Notes: a model not told the origin generated them from the sequence alone. A stretch of DNA of 64,000 bases from an uncultured Oscillospiraceae bacterium (GCA_958423465.1 CATZRD010000001.1:62001-126000); one strand, 5' to 3'. Numbered from the stretch's first letter, positions 8,865 to 17,409 are shown. Numbers and translations: made by a program.

Positions 8865-9752
8865 TCACTCGATATTCTGGACCTGCTCGCGGATCTTCTC
8901 GATCTCCGCCTTCAGCTCCACCACGTCCCGGGCGATGGAGAGGTCCGAGCACTTGGAGCCGATGGTGTTGGACTCGCGGTTGACCTCCTGGATCAGGAAG
9001 TCCAGCTTCCGCCCCACGGGACCGTCGCCGGAGAGCATGTCCCGCAGCTGGCTGATGTGGCTGCGCAGGCGCACCGTCTCCTCGTCCACCGCCACCTTGT
9101 CGGCGAAAATGGCCGCCTCGGTGAGGATCCGGCTCTCGTCGATGGAGGTGGACTGAAGGACCTCCTCCATCCGGGCGGTGAGCTTGGCCCGGTACTCCGC
9201 CACCGTCTGGGGAGAGCGCTCCTCCACCCGCTTGGTGAGGGCCTCGATGGTGTCCAGCCGGCTTAGGATATCCTCCGCCAGCTTTTTGCCCTCGGTCTCC
9301 CGCATGGAAGTATATGCCGCCAGGGCGTCGTCCAGCACCGCCAGGATGTCGGCGGCGATGGCCTCCAGATCCTCCTCGGCCTTGGTGACCGTCAGCACGT
9401 CCGGCAGGCGGGCCAGGTCGGAAACATCGATCCTTCCCTTTACCCGGGAAGTACCGCCCACCGCCGTCAGGCGGGCCATGGCCTCCAGATAGCTGAGAGC
9501 CAGGGGTTCGTTGACCCTGACCACCGTCTCCCCGGCGCCCAGGGCGTCCACAGTGATGAACACGTCCACCTTTCCCCGGCTCACCCGCTTCTGCACCAGG
9601 GCCTTGATCTTGTCCTCGGCGAAGATATAGGCCCTGGGCTGCTTCACCGTGCAGTCCAGATAGCGGTTGTTGACGCTTCTGACCTCCACGGTGATGTCTC
9701 GTCCGTTTTTTGTCTCTCTCGCCCGGCCGTAGCCGGTCATGCTTCTGATCAA
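8865..9752 (-). CDS. yicC: YicC family endoribonuclease
   Basis: 295-aa member of the YicC family, which includes stress-linked endoribonucleases, with the C-terminal DUF1732 region. I chose a TTG start at 9752: an AGGAGGGG lies seven bases upstream and it yields (M)IRSMTGYGRAR, the canonical family N-terminus. The ATG at 9740 (MTGYGRA) lacks a well-placed ribosome binding site. It lies immediately upstream of remA. Confidence 0.92.
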   Translation of the reverse strand: MIRSMTGYGRARETKNGRDITVEVRSVNNRYLDCTVKQPRAYIFAEDKIKALVQKRVSRGKVDVFITVDALGAGETVVRVNEPLALSYLEAMARLTAVGGTSRVKGRIDVSDLARLPDVLTVTKAEEDLEAIAADILAVLDDALAAYTSMRETEGKKLAEDILSRLDTIEALTKRVEERSPQTVAEYRAKLTARMEEVLQSTSIDESRILTEAAIFADKVAVDEETVRLRSHISQLRDMLSGDGPVGRKLDFLIQEVNRESNTIGSKCSDLSIARDVVELKAEIEKIREQVQNIE

Positions 9753-9791
9753 GTTCTTTCCCCTCCTGTATGTTTTGACCAAGCCCCCGCC

Positions 9792-10436
9792 TCAGCAGAA
9801 GCAGAACCGCATCCCGCCCAGTCCGCAGGCGTTGCACATCAAATAGGTACAGCCCAGCTTCAGGCACATATTCTCCCCGCAGTCGGTGCCCATCGCCTCG
9901 AACCCCCGGGGCCGGTAGGACTCGCTGCCGTTCTCCATGAAGTTCAGAGCCTGGCGGTACTCGGCGTTGTTGGGCTCCATCTGGCAGGCGGTCTGATAGT
10001 AGCGCCTGGCTTCGTCCGCCCAGCCCCGGCGGTAGCAGATGGTGCCCATGAGGAAGTTCCACTCCCCGCCGTGGTCCTGGATCTGTGCCAGCAGCTGCTG
10101 GGCCATGTTCAGGTCGTTGCGGTTGATGGCCATGCGCACCTGCCGGTACGCGGCGGAGCCGGCGTTTGGCTCATAGGCGGTATACCGCTGCCGCTGGTAG
10201 GCGTAGTTCCCCTGACTGCCGCCGCTGTCCGCGGCGGAGCCGCGGCCCGTCCGCTGGCGCTGGATCGCGTCGTAGGCGGCATTGATCTCCTTCATCTTCT
10301 CCTGGGCCAGATCCGCCAGAGGATTATCGTGGTAGTTGTCCGGATGGTACTTCCGGGCCAGCTCGCGATAGGCCTTTTTCACTTCTTCGTCCGAGGCGTC
10401 GGGGGATACGTTCAGCACCTGATAGGGGTCGGTCAT
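9792..10436 (-). CDS. J-domain protein with cysteine-rich C-terminus
   Basis: 214 aa. An N-terminal J domain (about 1-70) contains the HPD tripeptide in ARKYHPDNYHDN, needed to stimulate an Hsp70 ATPase. A middle segment (about 110-175) looks like a TPR-type helical repeat (AQQLLAQIQDHGGEW and RRYYQTACQMEPNNAEYR). The last ~30 residues carry seven cysteines (CGENMCLKLGCTYLMCNACG, then FCFC), a possible metal site or redox tail. It has no zinc finger or substrate-binding domain of classical DnaJ. It is coupled by ATGA to the DUF5685 gene; client unknown. Confidence 0.85.
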   Translation of the reverse strand: MTDPYQVLNVSPDASDEEVKKAYRELARKYHPDNYHDNPLADLAQEKMKEINAAYDAIQRQRTGRGSAADSGGSQGNYAYQRQRYTAYEPNAGSAAYRQVRMAINRNDLNMAQQLLAQIQDHGGEWNFLMGTICYRRGWADEARRYYQTACQMEPNNAEYRQALNFMENGSESYRPRGFEAMGTDCGENMCLKLGCTYLMCNACGLGGMRFCFC

Positions 10437-11320
10437 AGTGGTTCCTCTTCTCTGCCGCCGATCCGGAGACCGGGGGCGGCCTGGAATCTTCCCTCAAGTA
10501 CGGCTCTTCCTACCAGGAAAAGCCCCTCATACACAGTGGCCTGCAAAATGGGACTCCACACACCAAAATCCCACAGCTCATAGGCGGCCGCCATCTGCCG
10601 GATGGAGTGGTCCAGCGTCAGCGCCACAGTCCTGCGCGCTTCCTCCGTCAGCTTTCCCTCCGTCAGACCGAAGCGGCAGATCAGCGGATTGTAGCTGCCG
10701 CTGGCAAAATCCTTCGCCAGGTCGTCTATGGCGTCCACCAGATAGATCCACCGTCCCAGGTGGTAGAAAAGCCGCTCCAGCACCCGGGCCTTCACCGGCT
10801 CGTCCACCTCCCGGCTGATCCCGGACAGCAGCCGGGCGAAGGCGTCCGCCGCCTGGTCCATCGAAGGGCAGCGCGCCTCTTCCAGACGGGACAGCTCCTC
10901 CAGCCGCTCCCGGGTGTCCCGGTCGAAGCCGGGCCGCAGGCCCTTTGCCCGGCGGTAGGCTGGCCCCAGGGCCAGAGACGCCGCCCGGTACTTGCCGCCG
11001 CCGTCATCCCGGATGCCGTCCTGAAGCTGCCACCAGGCCAGGATCACGCTGCAGTCCGCCGCCAGATCCAGCGCCTCGCCGCCCAGGAGGGCGGACCGCC
11101 CCTTCAGGGGGTGGGCCACGCACCGGAAGGACTCCGACGCCTCCTCCTCCGGCGGGGAGAGCAGGGCGGCCAGAAACGTGAAATCATAGTTAAGGATGAA
11201 CCGGGCCGCCTGGCCGCAGCGCTGCCCCAGACGGCGGCAGAGGCCGCAGTACAGGGCGGAGAACCGGTCCCGCTCCTCCTGGGACAGTCTCCCCAGAGAG
11301 GGCCGCACATATCCAAACAT
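10433..11320 (-). CDS. DUF5685 family protein
   Basis: 295 aa, starts MFGYVRPSLGRLSQEERDRF and has the LYCGLCRRLGQRCG cysteine motif near residue 28, features I associate with DUF5685. It is mostly alpha-helical and resembles all-helical isoprenoid-synthase-like folds (for example GRWIYLVDAIDDLAKD near 200), but function is not established. It shares a 4-base overlap with the J-domain gene, suggesting the two act together. Confidence 0.75.
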   Translation of the reverse strand: MFGYVRPSLGRLSQEERDRFSALYCGLCRRLGQRCGQAARFILNYDFTFLAALLSPPEEEASESFRCVAHPLKGRSALLGGEALDLAADCSVILAWWQLQDGIRDDGGGKYRAASLALGPAYRRAKGLRPGFDRDTRERLEELSRLEEARCPSMDQAADAFARLLSGISREVDEPVKARVLERLFYHLGRWIYLVDAIDDLAKDFASGSYNPLICRFGLTEGKLTEEARRTVALTLDHSIRQMAAAYELWDFGVWSPILQATVYEGLFLVGRAVLEGRFQAAPGLRIGGREEEPL

Positions 11321-11323
11321 AGG

Positions 11324-11722
11324 CTACAGCACCCGGGTGACCCGGTAGGTCACAGTCCGGCCCGTGCGCCGGAGGCGCCGGTCCACCGCTGCCGTCACCA
11401 GAAGTCCAAGGGCGAACCCGGCGGCGCAGCCAGCGATTCGCAGCCCCTCGGTGGGGAACGGAAGGGAGTAGCCAAGCAGGGTCAGGGCCAGCGGCATCAG
11501 ATACACCAGGCCGGCATAGGCCAGCACCGGCGCGTCAGAGGAGATCTCCACCCGGTCCCCCACCGCCAGGGGCAGGTCCGTCTGGGCCTCTACCTGGATG
11601 GCCGCGGCGGTCCCGCAGCCGGCGCAGCGCTCGCAGTCATGTCCGCAGGCGCTCTGCCGCCGGACCTCCACGCGGGCCCTTCCGTCGCCGGATACGGCGG
11701 TAACGATGGCGGTCTGGGTCAT
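11324..11722 (-). CDS. SoxR-reducing system RseC-family membrane protein
   Basis: 132 aa with an N-terminal cysteine cluster CGHDCERCAGCG near residue 25 and two transmembrane helices (about 70-115). This is the RseC/RsxC-associated family architecture. No other Rnf/Rsx gene is visible, so a role in redox control is family inference only. Confidence 0.8.
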   Translation of the reverse strand: MTQTAIVTAVSGDGRARVEVRRQSACGHDCERCAGCGTAAAIQVEAQTDLPLAVGDRVEISSDAPVLAYAGLVYLMPLALTLLGYSLPFPTEGLRIAGCAAGFALGLLVTAAVDRRLRRTGRTVTYRVTRVL

Positions 11723-11733
11723 GGGATCTCCTC

Positions 11734-12987
11734 CTAGCTGGTCAGCTTGACGGTGACGGTGTAGATGCCGGCGGCGCCCACGGCGTCGAAGCCGTCCACA
11801 TACACGCTGGCGGGAACAGTGACCGTGCCGTCGTTGTTGTAGTTCTTCAGGTCCGCCACCACCCGGATATTCTCCGCCGTTACCTGCTCCAGGTCCGCGG
11901 GGTCACCCCGCAGGACCACGTTCAGCGCCGAGGTGATGACGCTGGCGGACTGGCCCTCGCTGTGGTTCCGGGTGGTAATATTACTGACAGAGAACATCTT
12001 GGTGGTCAGGCCCTTGAACTGGATGGACAGCACCACCTGGGTAATGCCGCTGAGGTTCTCGCAGTCCGCCGGCATGTTGATGTCAATGGGGATATCCACG
12101 TCGGTGGAGTAGTCCGCCAGATCAAACTCGCCCAGGATGATGTTTTCCTTGCCCTCCAGGCTGGCGGCGGGACCCGCCACGGTGATCTTTTTGGTGGCGT
12201 CGTTGGTGCCGGGCTGGAGGATCTTATAATCCACATTCTCCAGCATGGCGCCGGGGGCCTCCACCAGCTTCACCGCCAGGTCCAGATCCTTGATAAGCAG
12301 AATGGGCGCGGTGACGCTCACCCGCTTGAAGGAGCAGATGATACCCTCGGTATCCACCACTTCCCCGTTTTTATCCAGGAGCTGGTACTCAAACTCCTGC
12401 TGGATAGTCTCCTCCTGGCCCGTCAGGTCGATGACGACCTGGGCCTCCCGGACCTGGTCGATGACCTCCTCCTTGCCGCTGATGGTCAGCTCCAGGGGGT
12501 CCAGCTCCAGCCGCTCGCCCCGATAGATGTACGGCTCCGGGACCTCTCCCTCCACCACTGCCTTCACCGGGATCGTGCGGGAGCTGAGCTGGGAGGCCAG
12601 CACCGTCACGCTGTACAGGGACTGGCTCTCCACGGTGATCTCGCTGCGGTTGATGTTGTCCGGGAAGAAAATGGAGTAGGTCAGCTGCCACCGGCCCGGC
12701 CCAGTGATGCTGTTGAGGTTGGCCTGGAGGTGGATGTCCTTCTGGTTCAGTCCGCTGAGGACCGCCCGGGGACCGCTGAGCCGCAGGTCCACCATGGTGC
12801 CGCCGCCCTCCTCCAGCATCAGCCCCCTGTTGAAGAGGGAACTCTCCTCACCAATGAACTCAATGGGGATGTTGTAGTAGGACCGGGTCATCTTGTTGCC
12901 CTCCTGCCCATCCACATAGAGCCAGAACAGAATGGCGATCAGCAGGCTGAGCACCATGTAAAGGATCTTATTCGCCTTTTCGCTCAT
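11734..12987 (-). CDS. cdaR: YbbR-domain protein, CdaA regulator CdaR
   Basis: 417 aa: one N-terminal transmembrane helix (ILYMVLSLLIAILFWLYV, about 8-26), then a large extracytoplasmic region with repeated YbbR domains (proline- and valine-rich beta repeats such as SSRTIPVKAVVEGEVPEPY). In Bacillus and Listeria CdaR binds the diadenylate cyclase CdaA at the membrane and modulates it. Its start lies inside the end of cdaA (20-base overlap). The usual third partner gene glmM is not adjacent. Confidence 0.92.
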   Translation of the reverse strand: MSEKANKILYMVLSLLIAILFWLYVDGQEGNKMTRSYYNIPIEFIGEESSLFNRGLMLEEGGGTMVDLRLSGPRAVLSGLNQKDIHLQANLNSITGPGRWQLTYSIFFPDNINRSEITVESQSLYSVTVLASQLSSRTIPVKAVVEGEVPEPYIYRGERLELDPLELTISGKEEVIDQVREAQVVIDLTGQEETIQQEFEYQLLDKNGEVVDTEGIICSFKRVSVTAPILLIKDLDLAVKLVEAPGAMLENVDYKILQPGTNDATKKITVAGPAASLEGKENIILGEFDLADYSTDVDIPIDINMPADCENLSGITQVVLSIQFKGLTTKMFSVSNITTRNHSEGQSASVITSALNVVLRGDPADLEQVTAENIRVVADLKNYNNDGTVTVPASVYVDGFDAVGAAGIYTVTVKLTS

Positions 12988-13882
12988 TGCCGTCCTCCTT
13001 CTTTTCCTTCCGGCCCTGGGGCAGCAGCGCCTTCAGCCCCGCCCGGACCCCCTTTTTGCCTCCGGCGGGGTCCTCGCCGCTCTGGGGCATCAGCTCGTTG
13101 CGCAGAAGCTGTTCCAGCGTCTCGGTCATCAGGTGGCGCTTGAGCATGCCGCCCACCGCCACGGAAATGGCCCCGGTCTCCTCGCTGACCAGCACCACCA
13201 CGGCGTCGGAGTTCTCACTCATGCCGATGCCCGCCCGGTGGCGCATCCCAAGGTCCTTGCTGAGATTTACATTTCGGCTCAGGGGCAGCATACAGCCGGC
13301 TCCCAGGACCCGGCCGCTGCGGATGATCACCGCGCCGTCGTGCATCGGCGCTTTGACAAAGAAGATGTTTTTCAAAAGCTCGGAGGAGACCTGGGCGTCC
13401 AGCTTGGTGCCGCTGCGGAGGATCTCGTCCAGCTGGTTCTGCCGCTCAAAGACGATGAGGGCGCCGGTGCGGGAGCGGCTCATATCCCCGCAGGCCTGGA
13501 CGGTCTGAGAGATGGCCGCCGTCAGGGTCTCCTCATCCACCGCGGGCTTGCTGAAGATGGACATGATCTTCCACTGGCTGCTGCCCATCTGCTCCAGCAG
13601 CCGCCGGATCTCCGGCTGGAACAGGATGATGAGGGCCACGATCCCCCACTCCAGGATGTGGCTGAGCAGGTAGTTCAGTCCCCGCAGACCGTAGGAGGAG
13701 ATCCACAGCACCAGCAGGATCAGCAGCACGCCCTTGAGCACCCGGGTGGCGTTGTTCCGCCGGACCAGGCCCAGCAGGCGATAGACCATATAGGCGATGA
13801 TCAGGATATCCAGGATATCCGTGATCTGCAGCGTAAGGAACATGTCCACCAGCTTCTGCGGCAGACCGGCGAGCCACTCCAT
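12968..13882 (-). CDS. cdaA: Diadenylate cyclase CdaA
   Basis: Makes cyclic di-AMP from two ATP. Three membrane helices in the first ~80 residues are followed by a DAC (DisA_N) domain with the catalytic DGA motif (KAPMHDGAVII) and RHR motif (GMRHRAGIGMSE), then a basic tail rich in Lys and Glu. I chose ATG 13882 (MEWLAGLPQK, 304 aa), which has GGAGGGG five bases upstream, rather than a start eight codons earlier. First gene of the long minus-strand run. Confidence 0.95.
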   Translation of the reverse strand: MEWLAGLPQKLVDMFLTLQITDILDILIIAYMVYRLLGLVRRNNATRVLKGVLLILLVLWISSYGLRGLNYLLSHILEWGIVALIILFQPEIRRLLEQMGSSQWKIMSIFSKPAVDEETLTAAISQTVQACGDMSRSRTGALIVFERQNQLDEILRSGTKLDAQVSSELLKNIFFVKAPMHDGAVIIRSGRVLGAGCMLPLSRNVNLSKDLGMRHRAGIGMSENSDAVVVLVSEETGAISVAVGGMLKRHLMTETLEQLLRNELMPQSGEDPAGGKKGVRAGLKALLPQGRKEKKEDGNERKGE

Positions 13883-13953
13883 ATCGTCCCCTCCGTTTTC
13901 CCTCAAAGTGACGGGGGCGGCGAAGGACCCACGCCCCCATCTTCATTACCCCC

Positions 13954-13982
13954 ATTCTAATCTAATCGCCAGAAAAAAGCAA
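13954..13982 (-). promoter_or_regulatory. Sigma-A-type promoter for the cdaA gene run
   Basis: On the minus strand TTGCTT (-35), a 17-base spacer and TAGAAT (-10), about 70 bases before the cdaA start. No other equally good promoter was found downstream within the run, so it may drive most of the cluster. Confidence 0.6.
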
Positions 13983-14019
13983 CAAATTCTGCCCGCAATT
14001 TTTGACGAAATCGTAAATT

Positions 14020-15138
14020 TTACGTTTCCAGCAGGGCGTCAGCCGCCTGGTCCGCCTCCTGAAGGGTGTTGAAGGCCGAGGCGGAGAACCGTACCGTACC
14101 GGTCCGGACGGTTCCGGCGGTAATGTGGGCCAGCGGCGCGCAGTGGAGGCCCGCCCGCACGGCGATTCCCCGCTCCGCCAGCCGGTCCGCCGTGACCTCC
14201 GGCACCTCGCCGTCCAGGATCACGGACAGTACGCCGCCGCTCTGGTCTCCGCCGTAAAAGGCCCGGACGCCGCTGCGGTCCCCCAGCCGCTCCGCCAGAC
14301 GCCGGATGACCCGCCGCTCGTGGCGGAGAATCGGTCCCGTTCCCTGGCGGGCCACAAACCGCAGTCCCTCCAGCAGGCCCGCCGCCCCATGGACATTCTG
14401 GGTCCCCGCCTCCAGCCGGTCCGGCAGAAAGTCCGGCATATCCTGCTGCCGGGAGAGGCTCCCGGTGCCGCCGGCCAGCAGCGGACTGGGCGTCCGGTCT
14501 TTGCCGCACAGCAGCAGGCCGGTGCCCTGGGGACCGTACAGCCCCTTGTGCCCCGGCATGGCCACATAGGCCGCACCCCAGCCCTCCACGTCCACCGGCA
14601 GGGTCCCCGCCGACTGGGCCGCATCCACGATCAGCGGTACCTGGCGCTCCCGGCACAGGGCTGCGATCTCCTGTACCGGCAGCGCATAGCCGAAGGCGTT
14701 GGAGACGTGGGTGCAGATCACCGCCGCCGCGCCCCCCTCCGCCAGAGCCCGGCGGAATCCCTCCGCCATCTGCTCCGGCGCGAAAAGCGGCGCGTTGACG
14801 ATCTTCACCGATACGCCGCCGACAGCGTGGAGGGGACGGGTCACGGCGTTGTGCTCGTAGCCGGAGATCACCACCGTGTCCCCCGGATGGACCAGATCCC
14901 GGATGGCGATGTTCAGACCGTGGGTGGCGCTGCCGGTGAGAATCACGTTCTCCGGCTGGGCCGCGCCGAAAAAGTCAGCGGCTTCCGTGCGCAGTGCCAG
15001 CATCAGCTCCGCCGCTGCCCGGGAGGCGGGATAGTCTCCCCTTCCCGGCGTGGTCATGGTGGTCATGGCCCGGGCAGCCGCCCGGGGCACCGCCGCCGGC
15101 TTTTGCAGCGTGGTGGCGGCACTGTCAAAATAGATCAT
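14020..15138 (-). CDS. Cysteine desulfurase family protein (class V aminotransferase fold)
   Basis: PLP enzyme of 372 aa starting MIYFDSAATTLQKP. The PLP lysine lies in AMPGHKGLYGPQGTG near residue 194, and the persulfide cysteine in GLHCAPLAHITAG near 335. It resembles the NifS-like subgroup (TIGR01977) that often occurs with selenium or molybdenum-hydroxylase genes rather than the IscS/SufS housekeeping enzymes. The preceding gene in the same direction is a DUF3343 Se/S-carrier-like protein, so the pair could mobilise sulfur or selenium. No IscU/SufU scaffold is adjacent. Confidence 0.87.
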   Translation of the reverse strand: MIYFDSAATTLQKPAAVPRAAARAMTTMTTPGRGDYPASRAAAELMLALRTEAADFFGAAQPENVILTGSATHGLNIAIRDLVHPGDTVVISGYEHNAVTRPLHAVGGVSVKIVNAPLFAPEQMAEGFRRALAEGGAAAVICTHVSNAFGYALPVQEIAALCRERQVPLIVDAAQSAGTLPVDVEGWGAAYVAMPGHKGLYGPQGTGLLLCGKDRTPSPLLAGGTGSLSRQQDMPDFLPDRLEAGTQNVHGAAGLLEGLRFVARQGTGPILRHERRVIRRLAERLGDRSGVRAFYGGDQSGGVLSVILDGEVPEVTADRLAERGIAVRAGLHCAPLAHITAGTVRTGTVRFSASAFNTLQEADQAADALLET

Positions 15139-15160
15139 GGACTACCTCCCTGTTCTGTTG

Positions 15161-15191
15161 GAAAACGGGACCGGACGTCTGCCCGGTCCCG
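15161..15191 (-). terminator. Terminator-like hairpin between the DUF3343 and desulfurase genes
   Basis: CGGGACCGG and CCGGTCCCG form a perfect 9-bp stem with an 8-base loop; on the minus strand it is followed by GTTTTCC. It starts only five bases after the DUF3343 stop and ends about 25 bases before the desulfurase start, so it may be partial or attenuating. Confidence 0.6.
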
Positions 15192-15195
15192 CCGA

Positions 15196-15447
15196 TCAAG
15201 CGCTCACCTCTTGGTAAGCTCCATCTCTGAAATAAAACACCCTGGTAGGCAGAAGCCCCGCCTCCCGCAGCGCCGCCATGGACCGGGCCGCCTGCCCGGC
15301 GTCCACGTACACGGCGTAGCCGCAGCCCTGATCCGTCAGCTCCATGGGTGGTCTGGCGTACCGGGCGGGGATCCCCGCCCGCTTCAGGACGGCGCTCATG
15401 CGCTGGGCGTGGGTGATGGAGCGGCTGAGCAGAAGATCATATCGCAA
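15196..15447 (-). CDS. DUF3343 / putative Se/S carrier-like small protein
   Basis: 83 aa from a TTG start at 15447 (GGGAGGCGG upstream), reading (M)RYDLLLSRSITHAQRMSAVL. The domain is the one Pfam describes as putative Se/S carrier-like (PF11823). A single conserved-looking cysteine is in TDQGCGYAVYV near residue 45. The frame is open further upstream, but that region overlaps ispF and has no family similarity. Followed by the cysteine desulfurase. Confidence 0.82.
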   Translation of the reverse strand: MRYDLLLSRSITHAQRMSAVLKRAGIPARYARPPMELTDQGCGYAVYVDAGQAARSMAALREAGLLPTRVFYFRDGAYQEVSA

Positions 15448-15509
15448 GTCCACCGCCTCCCTGGACCATTGTATGCCGCCGGGCGGCAGAGGTGCCGCCG
15501 GACATGGCG

Positions 15510-15544
15510 GACGGCGGTGGGAAACCGGGTTTCCTACCGCCGTC
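15510..15544 (-). repeat. Long intergenic hairpin with GGAAACC/GGTTTCC core
   Basis: Two 17-base arms (left 15510-15526, right 15528-15544) pair except for one G-T position; the core is GGAAACC/GGTTTCC. No T tract follows on the minus strand, so it is not a standard terminator. Similar cores occur at 24856 and 43253. Confidence 0.6.
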
Positions 15545-15568
15545 TGGCGGAGCGGGCCTTGCGCCCAA

Positions 15569-16051
15569 TTATTGGGGGACCACCACCGCCGCCGCCAGGG
15601 CGGCCATGCCCTCACCGGAACCGGTGAAGCCCAGGCCCTCCTCCGTGGTGGCCTTCACGTTCACCCGGTCCAGGTCTATTCCCAGGTCCTGGGCGATGTT
15701 CCGCCGCATGGCGGGGATATAGGGAGCGATCCTGGGCCGCTGGGCGATGAGGGTCACATCCACATTGCCTACGGTCCAGCCCGCCGTCTCCAGACGGCAG
15801 ACCACCTCCCGCAGCAGCGCCCGGCTGTCCGCCCCGGCGTAGGTGGGGTCGCTGTCAGGGAACAGATGGCCGATATCGCCCAGGGCCGCGGCCCCCAGCA
15901 GCGCGTCCATCAGGGCGTGAAGCAGCACATCCGCGTCGGAGTGGCCCAGCAGCCCCTTCTCATAGGGGATCTCCACGCCTCCCAGGACGAGCCTGCGCCC
16001 CTCCACCAGACGGTGTACGTCATAGCCCTGTCCGATCCTTGGCGCGATCAT
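15569..16051 (-). CDS. ispF: 2-C-methyl-D-erythritol 2,4-cyclodiphosphate synthase
   Basis: Fifth enzyme of the MEP isoprenoid pathway; cyclises CDP-ME 2-phosphate. 160 aa with the N-terminal metal-site motif GQGYDVHRL and GHSDADVLLHALMDALLGA near residue 36, then DIGHLFPDSDP. The start overlaps the ispD stop by ATGA. Confidence 0.97.
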   Translation of the reverse strand: MIAPRIGQGYDVHRLVEGRRLVLGGVEIPYEKGLLGHSDADVLLHALMDALLGAAALGDIGHLFPDSDPTYAGADSRALLREVVCRLETAGWTVGNVDVTLIAQRPRIAPYIPAMRRNIAQDLGIDLDRVNVKATTEEGLGFTGSGEGMAALAAAVVVPQ

Positions 16052-16785
16052 AACCGTCCCTCCCGTTTTTGGATGATAGCGGCGGCGGTCAGCAGGTCCT
16101 CCGGGGTGGTGATCTTGATGTTTTCCCAGGAACCTTCTGTCAAGTAGATCTCCTTGCCAAGGCGCTCCACAGCAGAGCAGTCGTCGGTGACGGCGGCGCC
16201 GTCCCTGGCCGCGGCCTGGAGCGCCGCCCGCAGGAGCTGAGCGTCAAAGACCTGGGGCGTCTGGACGGCGAAGAGGGTGTCCCGGGCGGGAGTCTCCACC
16301 ACCCGGCCGTCCCGCACTACCCGGATGGTGTCCTTCACCCGCACCGCCGGGGCGGCTGCGTTGGTCTTATAGCAGTACTCGATCACCCGGTCGATGAGCT
16401 CCGGCTCCGCCAGGGGTCTGGCGCCGTCGTGGACGGCGATATACGCCGCGTCCTCCCGACATTCCAGCGCCGCCGCCAGCACCGACTCCGTTCGGCTGGC
16501 CCCGCCCCGGACGATCTTCAGGGGCTTTTGGATGCCGTAGGCTTTGCACAGGTCCGCCACCGGCAGCAGATCCTCCTCCCGGGTGGCCACAACGATCTCG
16601 TCCACCAGCCGGGCGTTTTCCAGGGCCAGCAGGGTCCGGACCAGCACCGGCACGCCCTCCACCGGAGCCAGCAGCTTATTCTCGCCGCCCATGCGGCTGG
16701 AGCTGCCGGCCGCCGCCACTACCGCGCTGCAGAAAGGCGCCCGCTGCGGCTCTCTGCGGAACAGCTTCGCAAAAAAATCTTTCAT
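16048..16785 (-). CDS. ispD: 2-C-methyl-D-erythritol 4-phosphate cytidylyltransferase
   Basis: Third enzyme of the MEP pathway; joins CTP and MEP. 245 aa from ATG 16785 (ATGA overlap with carD). The nucleotide-binding motif AAAGSSSRMGGENKL lies near residue 25, and VHDGARPL near 115. Upstream frame extension lies within carD and is not used. About 20 residues precede the usual start of the fold. Confidence 0.96.
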   Translation of the reverse strand: MKDFFAKLFRREPQRAPFCSAVVAAAGSSSRMGGENKLLAPVEGVPVLVRTLLALENARLVDEIVVATREEDLLPVADLCKAYGIQKPLKIVRGGASRTESVLAAALECREDAAYIAVHDGARPLAEPELIDRVIEYCYKTNAAAPAVRVKDTIRVVRDGRVVETPARDTLFAVQTPQVFDAQLLRAALQAAARDGAAVTDDCSAVERLGKEIYLTEGSWENIKITTPEDLLTAAAIIQKREGRL

Positions 16786-17273
16786 AGCGTACTTTCTCCT
16801 GTCACCGAGCTGTCTATGTACCGCTCCAGCTCCCGCCAATCCCCGCCGGTGGCCATGGCCACCTCGGAGATCAGGATCTGTTTGGCGGCGCGCAGCATTT
16901 TCCTCTCCCCGTTGGAGAGGCCCCGCTGCCGGTCCAGCGCCATCAGTCCCTTCATCACACCGGCCACCTGATACAGGTCCCCGCTCTTCAGCCGCTCCAG
17001 ATTTTCCCGGTAGCGCAGATTCCAATTGCTGGTCATGGCGAGATTCAGGCTGGGAAGAGCCGCCAGAAGCCGCCGGGCCGCGTCAGCGTCCATGGCGGAG
17101 CGCAGACCTACCAGGTGGCTGGAGGCGGTGGGGATCTTCAGCACCAGCCCGCCCATATGGGTGCGGAACACATAGTACTCCCGTACCGCTCCGCCGGATC
17201 TCTCCCGGGTGATACTGTCAATGACGCCCGCCCCGTGCATCGGGTGGACCACCTTGTCCCCTATCCGGAACAT
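16782..17273 (-). CDS. CarD/CdnL family RNA polymerase-binding regulator
   Basis: 163 aa starting MFRIGDKVVHPMHGAGVIDS, the RNA-polymerase-interacting Tudor-like domain of CarD/CdnL proteins, followed by a helical domain. Members bind the RNA polymerase beta subunit and stabilise open complexes. Here it heads a carD-ispD-ispF operon, an arrangement seen in several Clostridia. AGGAGGGG precedes the ATG. Confidence 0.93.
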   Translation of the reverse strand: MFRIGDKVVHPMHGAGVIDSITRERSGGAVREYYVFRTHMGGLVLKIPTASSHLVGLRSAMDADAARRLLAALPSLNLAMTSNWNLRYRENLERLKSGDLYQVAGVMKGLMALDRQRGLSNGERKMLRAAKQILISEVAMATGGDWRELERYIDSSVTGESTL

Positions 17274-17346
17274 ATGCCGCCTCCCCTCCTGTTACCACAG
17301 CTTTTCACACACACCGTCCCGGACGGCCCGGGACATTCCGAATTCT

Positions 17347-17375
17347 ATTGTACCCTGATTTTTCCAGAAATTCAA
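17347..17375 (-). promoter_or_regulatory. Sigma-A-type promoter for carD-ispD-ispF
   Basis: Minus strand TTGAAT (-35), 17-base spacer, TACAAT (-10). The leader to the carD start contains a GTCCCGG/CCGGGAC hairpin near 17316-17334. Confidence 0.7.
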
Positions 17376-17409
17376 GGCCTTTCCCCTGAGGAAATCCACC
17401 CATGGGCAG

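Noticed and set aside
17316..17334. GTCCCGG/CCGGGAC hairpin in the carD leader as a terminator or riboswitch
   Set aside because: No T tract and no conserved riboswitch sequence; listed only as a leader hairpin.
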